DNA of 64,000 nt from Candidatus Pseudomonas phytovorans (lineage in GTDB: Bacteria; Pseudomonadota; Gammaproteobacteria; Pseudomonadales; Pseudomonadaceae), in contig CP119325.1 of NCBI GenBank assembly GCA_029202525.1, positions 5,864,001 to 5,928,000 of the forward strand. The letters are read 5' to 3'. A program made the position numbers and the translations under genes. The first letter of the stretch is position 1; every line of letters starts with the position of its first letter. Of the stretch, positions 48,160-56,475 are shown piece by piece. Under the pieces are notes generated by a model. That model was not told the origin of the DNA and ran no database searches. It saw only the letters and a program-made list of their open reading frames with translations.

Positions 48160-49241
48160 CAGTCCCCCAGGGCAGCCAGTTGATCGGCCTGGTATTCGGC
48201 CAGTAGCGGTTCGATCACTGCGTCCACGCCACCGCTGAGGATGTCATCCAGCGAGTACAAGGTCAGGTTGATACGGTGATCGGTCACACGGCCCTGTGGA
48301 TAATTGTAGGTGCGGATGCGCTCGGAACGGTCTCCGGAGCCCACCAGCAGCTTGCGCTCGCTGGCAATCGCGTTCTGCGCGGCGCTGGTCTGCATGTCGT
48401 TCAGCTTGGCCGACAGCCAGGACATGGCACGGGCACGGTTCTTGTGCTGCGAACGCTCTTCCTGGCACTCCACCACGATACCGGTGGGCAAGTGAGTGAT
48501 GCGGATTGCAGAGTCGGTCTTGTTGACGTGCTGGCCGCCTGCACCGGATGCACGATAGGTGTCTACGCGCAGGTCGGCCGGGTTGATTTCGATGGCTGCC
48601 TGTTCATCCGGCTCGGGCAGCACCGCCACCGTACACGCGGAGGTGTGCACACGGCCTTGGGATTCGGTTTCGGGCACGCGCTGGACACGGTGAGCGCCAG
48701 ATTCGAACTTGAGCTTGCCGTAGACGTGCTCACCCTCGACACGGGCGATGATTTCCTTGTAGCCGCCGTGCTCGCCTTCGTTCTCGGACAGGATCTCCAG
48801 GCGCCAGCCGCGTTTTTCGGCATAGCGCGAATACATGCGGAACAAATCGCCGGAGAAGATCGCCGCCTCGTCGCCACCGGTGCCGGCGCGGATTTCGAGG
48901 AACACGTTGCGGCCATCGTTGGGGTCTTTGGGCAGCAGCATGCGTTGCAGCTTCGCCTCCAGCGTCAGCAACTGTTCCTTGGCTTCACGCACTTCTTCCA
49001 CGGCCATTTCGCGCAGGTCCGGATCGCTGTCCTTGAGCAGCGCCTGGGCACCTTCAAGGTCGCCCTGGACTTTGCACCACTCTTTATAAGCAGCGTAGAC
49101 CGGCTCGACCTCGGAGTATTCACGGGAATACGCGCGAAAGCGCGTCTGGTCGGAAATGACCTCGGCATCACCGAGCAGGGCGGTGAGCTCTTCGAAACGG
49201 TCCTGGAGAATATCCAGTTTATTCAGCAGCGACGCTTTCAT
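48159..49241 (-). CDS. prfA: Peptide chain release factor 1
   Basis: 360 residues. Terminates translation at UAA and UAG. Stop-codon-recognition segment RVPETESQGRVHTSACT (PxT tripeptide as PET), and the peptidyl-tRNA hydrolysis motif GAGGQHVNKTDSAIR. Overlaps hemA by four bases (ATGA) and prmC by one. Confidence 0.98.
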   Translation of the reverse strand: MKASLLNKLDILQDRFEELTALLGDAEVISDQTRFRAYSREYSEVEPVYAAYKEWCKVQGDLEGAQALLKDSDPDLREMAVEEVREAKEQLLTLEAKLQRMLLPKDPNDGRNVFLEIRAGTGGDEAAIFSGDLFRMYSRYAEKRGWRLEILSENEGEHGGYKEIIARVEGEHVYGKLKFESGAHRVQRVPETESQGRVHTSACTVAVLPEPDEQAAIEINPADLRVDTYRASGAGGQHVNKTDSAIRITHLPTGIVVECQEERSQHKNRARAMSWLSAKLNDMQTSAAQNAIASERKLLVGSGDRSERIRTYNYPQGRVTDHRINLTLYSLDDILSGGVDAVIEPLLAEYQADQLAALGD

Positions 49242-50515
49242 TGCGGGGATTTGTCCGTGGAGCCCTCGTTGAGGGCAAAGAGTTCCTGGGCCATGGCCAG
49301 CGCATCAAGGCGGCCCTCGGCCGAGAGCTTTTTCAACTGCACGCTGGGCGCATGCAGGAGTTTGTTGGTCAGCCCCCGGGCCAATTGGGCCATTACCTCT
49401 TCGGGGTTGCCGCCGTTGGCCAGCAGGCGCTGGGCCTTTTGCAGTTCTTCGTCGCGCAGGCGCTCGCTTTGTTGGCGATAGGCCTTGAGCACGTCCACCG
49501 CAGCCAGTTCACGCAGGCGCAGCATGAAGTCTTCGGCGCCCACCGACACCAGTTCTTCGGCCGCCTGGGCTGCGCCCTGGCGGCTCTTGAGGTTTTCTGC
49601 CACCACGTCGTGCAGGTCATCGACCGTGTACAGGTAGACGTCGTCCAGCTCGCCGACTTCAGGTTCGATGTCGCGCGGCACGGCAATGTCGACCATGAAG
49701 ATCGGCTTGTGCCGGCGCTGTTTCAGCGCACTCTCGACCGCGCCCTTGCCCAGGATCGGCAGCTGGCTGGCGGTGGAGCTGATGACGATGTCGCTGTTGG
49801 CCAGCTCTTGGGGGATGTCGGCCAGCAGTACGGCATGCGCGCCGAACTGCTCGGCCAGGATGCTGGCCCGCTCCAGGGTGCGGTTGGCCACGACGATACG
49901 ACGCACGCCCTGCTCATGCAGGTGGCGGGCGACCAGGGTGATGGTTTCGCCGGCACCGATCAACAAGGCCTGGCTTCGGGCAAGGTCGCTGAAGATCTGC
50001 TTGGCCAGGCTGACCGCGGCAAACGCCACCGAGACCGGGTTTTCACCGATGGCGGTGTCGGTGCGCACCTGCTTGGCAGCGCTGAAGGTGGCCTGGAACA
50101 GGCGCCCAAGCAACGGGCCGACGGTGCCGGCCTCGCGCGCAACGGCGTAGGCGGACTTCATCTGGCCAAGAATCTGCGGCTCGCCCAGCACCAGGGAGTC
50201 CAGCCCCGAAGCCACGCGCATCATGTGCTTCACGGCATCGTGCTCTTCATGCACATAGGCACTGGCGCGCAGCTCGTCCAGGCTGAGGCGGTGATAGTCG
50301 GCCAGCCATTGCAGCACGGCGTCGGCAGACAGGTGGTCCTGCTCTATATAGAGCTCGCTGCGGTTGCAGGTCGACAGGATCGCCGCCTCGCGGCTGGAAG
50401 TCAGTCGGCAGAGCTGTTGCAGGGCGTCTACCAGCTGCTCTGGGGTAAACGCCACGCGCTCGCGTACGTCTACCGAGGCAGTCTTATGGTTGATACCAAG
50501 TGCAAGAAAGGCCAT
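49238..50515 (-). CDS. hemA: Glutamyl-tRNA reductase
   Basis: 425 residues. First step of tetrapyrrole synthesis: Glu-tRNA to glutamate-1-semialdehyde with NADPH. Start MAFLALGINHKTASVDVRERVAF; catalytic Cys50 in LSTCNRSELY; NADPH-binding ALLIGAGETITLVARHL and HLHEQGVRRIVVANRT. The C-terminal dimerisation helix ends at ALNEGSTDKSPQ. The ribosome site is weak. First gene of the operon and divergent from the TPR lipoprotein gene; the classical hemA-prfA-prmC arrangement. Confidence 0.97.
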   Translation of the reverse strand: MAFLALGINHKTASVDVRERVAFTPEQLVDALQQLCRLTSSREAAILSTCNRSELYIEQDHLSADAVLQWLADYHRLSLDELRASAYVHEEHDAVKHMMRVASGLDSLVLGEPQILGQMKSAYAVAREAGTVGPLLGRLFQATFSAAKQVRTDTAIGENPVSVAFAAVSLAKQIFSDLARSQALLIGAGETITLVARHLHEQGVRRIVVANRTLERASILAEQFGAHAVLLADIPQELANSDIVISSTASQLPILGKGAVESALKQRRHKPIFMVDIAVPRDIEPEVGELDDVYLYTVDDLHDVVAENLKSRQGAAQAAEELVSVGAEDFMLRLRELAAVDVLKAYRQQSERLRDEELQKAQRLLANGGNPEEVMAQLARGLTNKLLHAPSVQLKKLSAEGRLDALAMAQELFALNEGSTDKSPQ

Positions 50516-50782
50516 GCAAGGTCGCTGGTTGTGACGGGAAGCCGATAATTGTCCTCTTTCGCAGGTTTTAGAACAACCACCGTTCGCTATTGTCGTGATA
50601 GCAGTAGGGTATGCCGATTTCACAGGCGACAACGATGTTGTGGCGGACACCCAGCACCGCCTCCGTTACGGAACCCTCCACCCCCTCAAAGGTCGCAGTT
50701 AACCAGAATCAGCACAGGTGGGTTTGCCCCCGCGCTTGTGTCATCATGCTCCGACCGCCGGTGAGTCCCCCAAAAGCCTTCT

Positions 50783-52504
50783 ATGAACAAACCATACGCA
50801 TTGCTGCTTGCCTTCGCCCTGCTCCAGGGCTGCCAGAGCCTGGCCCCGCAAAAGGCCGAGCCTCCCGTCGCCGAAGCCGGCAAGGGCGAGGCAGAGAAGC
50901 CCGTGGTGTATGGCTCGTTCAAACAGGACACGCTGTATAGCCTGCTGGTCGCGGAGCTGGCCGGCCAGCGCAACCGCTTCGACATCGCCCTGGCCAACTA
51001 CACCGACCAGGCAGCCAAAACCCAGGACCCGGCGGTTTCCGAGCGCGCCTACCGTATTGCCGAATACCTCGGCGCCGACGAACCGGCGCTGGACAACGCG
51101 CTGGTCTGGGCCCGCAACGACCCGCAAAACCTCGACGCCCAGCGCGCCGCCGCCATCCAGCTGGCCCGCGCCGGCCGCTATGACGACTCCATGGCCTATA
51201 TGGAAAAGGTGCTGCAGGGCCAAGGCGACACCCACTTCGACTTCCTCGCCCTGTCTGCCGCCGAAACCGACCAGAGCACCCGCGACGGCCTGCTGCAAAG
51301 CTTCGAACGCCTGCTGGTGAAGTACCCGGACAACGGCCAGCTGGTGTTCGGCAAAGCCCTTCTGCTGAACCAGGACGGCAAGGCCGAAGAGGCGCTGGAG
51401 CTGCTGGAATCGCACCCGACTCAAAACGGCGAAATTGCCCCGATCCTGCTGCGCGCCCGTTTGCTGCAGGCCCTGGACCGCGGCCCCGAGGCACTGCCAC
51501 TGCTGCGCGGCGCCATCCGCGACAACCCGGATGACAAACGCCTGCGCCTGACTTACGCCCGCACCCTGGTCGAACAGGACAAAATCGCCGATGCCAAAGG
51601 CGAGTTCCTCAGCCTGGTCCAGCAATACCCCGACGATGACGAACTGCGTTACTCACTGGCCCTTGTGTGCCTGGAGAACAAGGACTGGGATGAGGCCGAA
51701 GGCTACCTGCAGGAGCTGATCGAGCGCGACAGCAATGTCGACGCAGCACACCTGAACCTGGGCCGCATCCGCGAGGAACGCCACGACCCCGCTGGCGCGT
51801 TGCGCGAGTACGCCCTGGTCGGCCCAGGCCCCGACTACCTGCCGGCGCAGTTGCGCCAGGCCGACATCCTGATTGCCAACGGCCGCGGCACCGAGGCCTC
51901 GCGCCTGCTCGCCGAGGCCCGCGAAGCCCAGCCGGACTACGCCATCCAGCTGTTCCTGATCGAATCGGAAAGCTACAGCAACAACAACAAGGACGCCCAG
52001 GCCAGCCAGGTCCTGCAGCAAGCCATCCAGCGTTACCCGGACGACCTCAACCTGCTGTACACCCGCGCGATGCTGGCTGAAAAGCGTGACGATCTTGTGC
52101 AGCTGGAAAAGGACCTGCGCGCCATCATCGCCCGCGAACCGGAAAATGCCATGGCGCTGAACGCCCTGGGCTACACCCTGGCCGACCGCACCACCCGCTA
52201 CAGCGAAGCCAAGGCGCTGATCGACAAGGCCCACCAGCTGACGCCGGACGACCCGGCGGTACTCGACAGCCTGGGGTGGGTCAACTATCGCCTGGGCAAC
52301 CTCGACGAGGCTGAAACCTACCTGCGCCAGGCCTTTGCCAACTTCCCCGATCACGAAGTGGCCGCCCACCTGGGCGAAGTGCTGTGGGCCAACGGCAAGC
52401 GCCGCGAAGCCCGCCAGGTATGGGCCAAGGGCTTCGAAGCCCAGGCCGACAGCCCCATCCTGCGCAAGACCATCCTGCGCCTGACCGGATCCGAGACCCT
52501 TTAA
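50783..52504 (+). CDS. TPR-repeat lipoprotein
   Basis: 573 residues. Lipoprotein signal with Cys17 in ALLQGCQSL; the rest is a long tetratricopeptide array (for example YRIAEYLGADEPALDNALVWARN, LLARLLQALDRGPEALPLLRGAI, YAEAKALIDKAHQL-like ending NLDEAETYLRQAFANFPDHEVAAHLGEVLWANGKRREARQVW). Probably outer-membrane anchored, a protein-binding scaffold. lolB starts four bases after its stop, so the two are one unit and the context points to lipoprotein or envelope assembly. Confidence 0.88.
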   Translation: MNKPYALLLAFALLQGCQSLAPQKAEPPVAEAGKGEAEKPVVYGSFKQDTLYSLLVAELAGQRNRFDIALANYTDQAAKTQDPAVSERAYRIAEYLGADEPALDNALVWARNDPQNLDAQRAAAIQLARAGRYDDSMAYMEKVLQGQGDTHFDFLALSAAETDQSTRDGLLQSFERLLVKYPDNGQLVFGKALLLNQDGKAEEALELLESHPTQNGEIAPILLRARLLQALDRGPEALPLLRGAIRDNPDDKRLRLTYARTLVEQDKIADAKGEFLSLVQQYPDDDELRYSLALVCLENKDWDEAEGYLQELIERDSNVDAAHLNLGRIREERHDPAGALREYALVGPGPDYLPAQLRQADILIANGRGTEASRLLAEAREAQPDYAIQLFLIESESYSNNNKDAQASQVLQQAIQRYPDDLNLLYTRAMLAEKRDDLVQLEKDLRAIIAREPENAMALNALGYTLADRTTRYSEAKALIDKAHQLTPDDPAVLDSLGWVNYRLGNLDEAETYLRQAFANFPDHEVAAHLGEVLWANGKRREARQVWAKGFEAQADSPILRKTILRLTGSETL

Positions 52505-52508
52505 CGCC

Positions 52509-53126
52509 ATGTTCCTGCGCCATTGCATTACCTTTACCCTGATCGCCCTGCTGGCCGGCTGTACCGGCTTCGGCAGCCGCGAGGCCCTGCAAGGTCACGG
52601 CGACCCGCAACAGTGGCGGGCCCATAAAGCGCAGTTGAGCAGCCTTGATGGCTGGCAGATCAACGGCAAAGTCGGCATCCGCGCCCCGCGCGACTCCGGC
52701 AGTGGCACGCTGTTCTGGCTGCAGCGCCAGGACTACTACGACATTCGCCTGGCAGGCCCGCTCGGCCGCGGCGCCGCACGCCTCACCGGCCGCCCCGGCG
52801 GCGTGGTGCTGGAAGTCGCCAACCAGGGCCGCTTCGAGGCCGCCAGCCCGGAAGCCCTGCTAGAAGAGCAGCTTGGCTGGAAACTGCCGGTGTCGCACCT
52901 GGTCTGGTGGGTCCGTGGCCTGCCCGCCCCCGACAGCAAGAGCAAGCTGACCCTGGACGGCGACAGCCGCCTGGCCAGCCTCGAACAGGACGGCTGGCAA
53001 GTGCAGTACCTGAGCTACACCGAGCAGAATGGCTACTGGTTGCCCGAACGCCTGAAACTGCACGGCAAGGATCTGGACGTGACCCTGGTGGTCAAGGACT
53101 GGCAGCCACGCCAGCTGGGGCACTGA
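52509..53126 (+). CDS. lolB: Outer-membrane lipoprotein insertion protein LolB
   Basis: 205 residues. Lipobox LLAGC (Cys about 18). LolB features: LSSLDGWQINGKVGIRAPRDSGSGTLFWLQRQDYYDIRLAGPLGRGAARL with the protruding-loop region, and LKLHGKDLDVTLVVKDWQ at the end. Receives lipoproteins from LolA and inserts them in the outer membrane. Followed five bases later by ispE. Confidence 0.94.
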   Translation: MFLRHCITFTLIALLAGCTGFGSREALQGHGDPQQWRAHKAQLSSLDGWQINGKVGIRAPRDSGSGTLFWLQRQDYYDIRLAGPLGRGAARLTGRPGGVVLEVANQGRFEAASPEALLEEQLGWKLPVSHLVWWVRGLPAPDSKSKLTLDGDSRLASLEQDGWQVQYLSYTEQNGYWLPERLKLHGKDLDVTLVVKDWQPRQLGH

Positions 53127-53130
53127 TTTC

Positions 53131-53991
53131 ATGCACACGCTTACCCTGCCCGCCCCGGCCAAGCTCAACCTGTGGCTGCATATCATTGGCCGCCGCGCGG
53201 ATGGCTATCACGAGCTGGAAACCGTATTCCAGTTCCTCGACCATGGCGACGAACTGCGTTTCGCCGTACGTGACGATGGCGTGATCCGCCTGCACACCGA
53301 GATCGAGGCGGTACCGCATGACAGCAACCTGATCGTGCGGGCCGCGCGCAAGTTGCAGGAACAGTCCGGCAGCCCGTTGGGCGCCGACATCTGGCTGACC
53401 AAGGTGCTGCCCATGGGTGGCGGTATCGGCGGTGGCAGCTCGGATGCCGCCACTACCCTGCTGGCCCTCGCCCACCTGTGGCAACTGGACTGGGACGAAG
53501 ACCGCCTGGCCGCACTGGGCCTGAGCCTGGGCGCGGACGTCCCGGTGTTCGTGCGCGGCCATGCGGCGTTCGCCCAAGGGGTGGGCGAAAAGCTGACCCC
53601 GGTCGACCCCGAAGAGCCTTGGTATGTCGTGCTGGTGCCGCAAGTGTCTGTCAGCACAGTAGAAATTTTTTCACATCCGCAGTTGACACGTGATTCACTC
53701 CCCCTTAAGATGCGCCCCGTTCCCAAGGGAAACAGTCGAAATGACTGCCAACCGGTGGTAGAGCAGAATTACCCGGAAGTTCGCAATGCGTTGAATTCAC
53801 TGGATAAATTCACTGAGGCTCGACTAACCGGCACTGGAAGTTGTGTGTTTGGGGCCTTCCCAAGCAAAGCCGAAGCTGATAAAGTTCTGGCCCTTCTTTC
53901 AGCGACCCAAACAGGGTTTGTGGCGAAAGGAAGCAATATTTCGATGTTGCATCGCAAGCTGCAAAGTCTGGTCAAGAAGTCGAGCGCATAA
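53131..53991 (+). CDS. ispE: 4-diphosphocytidyl-2-C-methyl-D-erythritol kinase
   Basis: 286 residues, GHMP kinase of the MEP isoprenoid pathway. LPAPAKLNLWLHIIGRRADGYHELETVF at the N-terminus, ATP loop PMGGGIGGGSSDAATTL, and C-terminal ARLTGTGSCVFGAF. From about 53640 onward the codon use becomes much less GC-rich (many AAA, TTT, GAA, TTC) although the frame stays intact and conserved; this part also carries the promoter for the downstream tRNA-prs unit. Confidence 0.96.
   Translation: MHTLTLPAPAKLNLWLHIIGRRADGYHELETVFQFLDHGDELRFAVRDDGVIRLHTEIEAVPHDSNLIVRAARKLQEQSGSPLGADIWLTKVLPMGGGIGGGSSDAATTLLALAHLWQLDWDEDRLAALGLSLGADVPVFVRGHAAFAQGVGEKLTPVDPEEPWYVVLVPQVSVSTVEIFSHPQLTRDSLPLKMRPVPKGNSRNDCQPVVEQNYPEVRNALNSLDKFTEARLTGTGSCVFGAFPSKAEADKVLALLSATQTGFVAKGSNISMLHRKLQSLVKKSSA
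53683..53711 (+). promoter_or_regulatory. Promoter inside ispE for tRNA-Gln and prs
   Basis: Perfect -35 TTGACA (53683-53688), 17 bases, -10 TAAGAT (53706-53711, 4 of 6). It is inside the ispE coding region, about 300 bases before tRNA-Gln. Confidence 0.65.
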
Positions 53992-54011
53992 GCGTTCGCA
54001 GCAACAGATAC

Positions 54012-54086
54012 AGGGGCGTCGCCAAGCGGTAAGGCAGCAGGTTTTGATCCTGCCATGCGTTGGTTCGAATCCAGCCGCCCCTGCCA
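54012..54086 (+). tRNA. tRNA-Gln (anticodon TTG)
   Basis: 75 bases. Acceptor stem AGGGGCG / CGCCCCT, D arm GCCAAGCGGTAAGGC, anticodon stem GCAGG..CCTGC with loop TTTTGAT (anticodon TTG, CAA codons), TpsiC loop GGTTCGAATCC, encoded CCA at 54084-54086. The body resembles E. coli tRNA-Gln closely. It sits 20 bases after ispE and 47 before prs. Confidence 0.96.
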
Positions 54087-54133
54087 TTTTCCTATACTCA
54101 TCCAGGTATACCCTCAGCCTTCAGGTACTGCGC

Positions 54134-55075
54134 GTGTCCAAGATGATGGTCTTTACGGGGAACGCTAACCCCGATCTGGCTCGGCGTGTCGTACGTCAGC
54201 TGCATATCCCTCTCGGTGACGTCTCTGTCGGTAAATTCTCCGACGGCGAGATCAGTACTGAGATCAATGAAAATGTCCGCGGTAAAGACGTCTTCATTAT
54301 TCAGCCGACTTGTGCCCCGACCAACGATAACCTGATGGAACTGGTAGTGATGGCCGACGCCTTCCGCCGCTCCTCAGCATCCCGAATCACCGCCGTGATT
54401 CCTTACTTCGGATATGCCCGCCAGGACCGCCGTCCGCGTTCGGCACGTGTAGCCATCAGCGCCAAAGTTGTCGCTGACATGCTCACTGTCGTGGGTATCG
54501 ACCGTGTTCTCACCGTCGACCTGCACGCTGACCAGATCCAAGGCTTCTTCGATATCCCCGTCGACAACATCTACGGCTCGCCCGTACTGGTTGACGACAT
54601 CGAAGACCAGCGTTTCGAGAACCTGATGATCGTCTCCCCGGACATTGGTGGTGTCGTGCGCGCACGTGCCGTTGCCAAGTCCCTGGGTGTCGATCTGGGT
54701 ATCATCGACAAACGCCGCGAAAAGGCTAACCACTCCGAGGTTATGCACATCATCGGCGACGTCGAAGGGCGCACCTGCATCCTGGTAGACGACATGGTCG
54801 ACACCGCCGGCACCCTGTGCCACGCGGCCAAAGCCCTGAAAGAGCACGGCGCTGCCAAGGTTTACGCCTATTGCACGCACCCTGTCCTGTCGGGCCGCGC
54901 GATCGAGAACATCGAGAAGTCGGTTCTGGACGAGCTGGTGGTGACCAACACCGTTCCGCTGTCCGCCGCTGCTCAAGCCTGTAGCCGTATCCGCCAGCTG
55001 GATATCGCACCGGTTGTCGCTGAAGCGGTGCGCCGCATCAGCAATGAAGAATCGATCAGCGCGATGTTCCGCTAA
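54134..55075 (+). CDS. prs: Ribose-phosphate pyrophosphokinase (PRPP synthetase)
   Basis: 313 residues starting at GTG (54134), which gives the N-terminus MSKMMVFTGNANPDLARRVV seen in other pseudomonads; the frame is open further upstream through the tRNA but that is not protein. Makes PRPP from ribose-5-phosphate and ATP for purine, pyrimidine, His, Trp and NAD synthesis (feeding NadC, Hpt and Upp in this window). PRPP loop ILVDDMVDTAGTL and flexible loop YARQDRRPRSARVAISA are present. Codon use is of the highly expressed type. Confidence 0.97.
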   Translation: MSKMMVFTGNANPDLARRVVRQLHIPLGDVSVGKFSDGEISTEINENVRGKDVFIIQPTCAPTNDNLMELVVMADAFRRSSASRITAVIPYFGYARQDRRPRSARVAISAKVVADMLTVVGIDRVLTVDLHADQIQGFFDIPVDNIYGSPVLVDDIEDQRFENLMIVSPDIGGVVRARAVAKSLGVDLGIIDKRREKANHSEVMHIIGDVEGRTCILVDDMVDTAGTLCHAAKALKEHGAAKVYAYCTHPVLSGRAIENIEKSVLDELVVTNTVPLSAAAQACSRIRQLDIAPVVAEAVRRISNEESISAMFR

Positions 55076-55099
55076 GCGGAACGCGTGTTGATGTGAAGC

Positions 55100-55135
55100 G
55101 CCCCGCCCCAACACGTGTTGGGGCGGGGCTTTTTT
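55100..55135 (+). terminator. Terminator/attenuator between prs and rplY
   Basis: Two 15-base perfect arms (55100-55114 and 55115-55129) with no spacer, followed by TTTTTT. The hairpin must loop out ACGT. It should stop or reduce transcription before rplY. Confidence 0.9.
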
Positions 55136-55193
55136 GCCATCCCCGTTGGCGCTGGTCGCAAACGCCCTCGGGGGGCTATTTTGGAGAAACAAA

Positions 55194-55787
55194 ATGACTG
55201 ATTTTATCCTGAACGCCCAAGCGCGTACTGACCTGGGGAAAGGTGCGAGCCGCCGCCTGCGTCATGCGCTGAGCATCCCTGCCGTTGTCTACGGTGGTGA
55301 CAAAGAAGCTCAATCCCTGACCATCCTGGCCAAGGAAATCACCAAGCTGTTCGAAAACGAAGCTGCCTTCAGCCACGTTATCGAACTGAATGTTGACGGT
55401 GTTAAGCAGAACGTCATCATCAAGGCCATGCAGCGTCACCCAGCCAAGCAGTTCATCATGCACGCCGACTTCGTTCGCGTCGTTGCTGGCCAGAAACTGA
55501 CCGCTGTTGTTCCAGTGCACTTCATCAACGAAGAAGCACCGGTCAAGAAAGGCGGCGAGATCTCCCACGTTGTTGCCGAGATCGAAGTTTCCTGCGAAGC
55601 CAAAGACCTGCCTGAGTTCATCGAAGTTGACCTGGCCAACGCCGAAGTCGGCACCATCATCCACCTGTCGGACCTGAAAGCTCCGAAAGGCGTAGAGTTC
55701 GTAGCTCTGGCCCACGGTGATGACAAAGCTGTTGCCAACGTTCACGCTCCACGCGTTGCTCCAGAAGCAGAAGGCGCTGCCGAGTAA
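55194..55787 (+). CDS. rplY: 50S ribosomal protein L25 (Ctc long form)
   Basis: 197 residues. N-terminal 5S rRNA-binding L25 domain (FILNAQARTDLGKGASRRLRH ... VVYGG) and the C-terminal beta TL5/Ctc domain ending VHAPRVAPEAEGAAE. TTGGAG ribosome site before ATG 55194. Codon use rich in GTT, GCT and AAA, as in ribosomal protein genes. pth follows after 79 bases. Confidence 0.96.
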   Translation: MTDFILNAQARTDLGKGASRRLRHALSIPAVVYGGDKEAQSLTILAKEITKLFENEAAFSHVIELNVDGVKQNVIIKAMQRHPAKQFIMHADFVRVVAGQKLTAVVPVHFINEEAPVKKGGEISHVVAEIEVSCEAKDLPEFIEVDLANAEVGTIIHLSDLKAPKGVEFVALAHGDDKAVANVHAPRVAPEAEGAAE

Positions 55788-55866
55788 TCCACTCGCACGC
55801 CGGCGTTGATCGGGTTACAGTGCCGCGCGCACTGTGACCCACCAACTCCAAGGAAGAGCCCCTGAC

Positions 55867-56451
55867 GTGACCGCCATCCAGTTGATCGTTGGCCTGGGTA
55901 ACCCCGGCCCCGAATACGAACAGACCCGGCATAACGCAGGGGCTCTTTTCGTTGAACGCATTGCCAGCGCACAGCGTGTTTCGCTCGCCGCTGACAAAAA
56001 GTATTTCGGCCTGACGGCTAAATTCAGCCATCAGGGCAACGACGTTCGTTTGTTGATCCCCACCACCTACATGAACCGTAGCGGCCAGTCCGTCGCGGCC
56101 TTGGCCAATTTCTTCCGCATCAAGCCGGAAGCGATCCTGGTGGCGCACGACGAACTCGACCTGCCTCCGGGCGTTGCCAAGCTCAAGCGCGGCGGCGGCC
56201 ATGGTGGGCACAACGGCCTGCGCGACATCATCGCGCAGCTCGGCAACCAGAACGACTTCCACCGCCTGCGGCTTGGCATTGGCCACCCGGGCGACGCCAA
56301 ACTGGTCTCCAACTTCGTCCTGGGCCGCGCGCCGCGCGCCGAGCAGGAGAAGCTCGACGCCAGCATCGATTTTGCCCTCGGCGTGCTGCCGGACGTGCTT
56401 GCCGGCGACTTTGCCAAGGCAATGCGCGAGCTGCACAGCCAGAAGGCCTGA
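55867..56451 (+). CDS. pth: Peptidyl-tRNA hydrolase
   Basis: 194 residues from GTG 55867 (VTAIQLIVGLGNPGPEYEQTRHNAG), with AAGGAAGAG upstream; an earlier ATG at 55834 precedes that site. Catalytic His in TRHNAG, Asn in TYMNRSGQS, and GGHGGHNGLRDI. Recycles peptidyl-tRNA released prematurely from ribosomes. The neighbouring gene order rplY-pth-ychF is common in gamma-proteobacteria. Confidence 0.97.
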   Translation: MTAIQLIVGLGNPGPEYEQTRHNAGALFVERIASAQRVSLAADKKYFGLTAKFSHQGNDVRLLIPTTYMNRSGQSVAALANFFRIKPEAILVAHDELDLPPGVAKLKRGGGHGGHNGLRDIIAQLGNQNDFHRLRLGIGHPGDAKLVSNFVLGRAPRAEQEKLDASIDFALGVLPDVLAGDFAKAMRELHSQKA

Positions 56452-56475
56452 TTTCCTTTAGAGAGGGGAATACCC

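Noticed and set aside
50516..50782. Search for an Anr/Fnr box (TTGAT-N4-ATCAA) in the hemA upstream region
   Set aside because: Pseudomonad hemA genes can be under oxygen control, but no such box is present; TTGATACC at 50490 is inside the gene and lacks the second half.
53725..53800. tRNA-like string GGTGGTAGAGCAGAATTACC inside ispE
   Set aside because: Resembles a D-arm, but there is no TpsiC loop or pairing acceptor stem, and the stretch is in-frame conserved ispE.
53843..54133. Upstream extension of prs through the tRNA gene
   Set aside because: The frame crosses tRNA-Gln and the end of ispE; GTG 54134 gives the exact family N-terminus.
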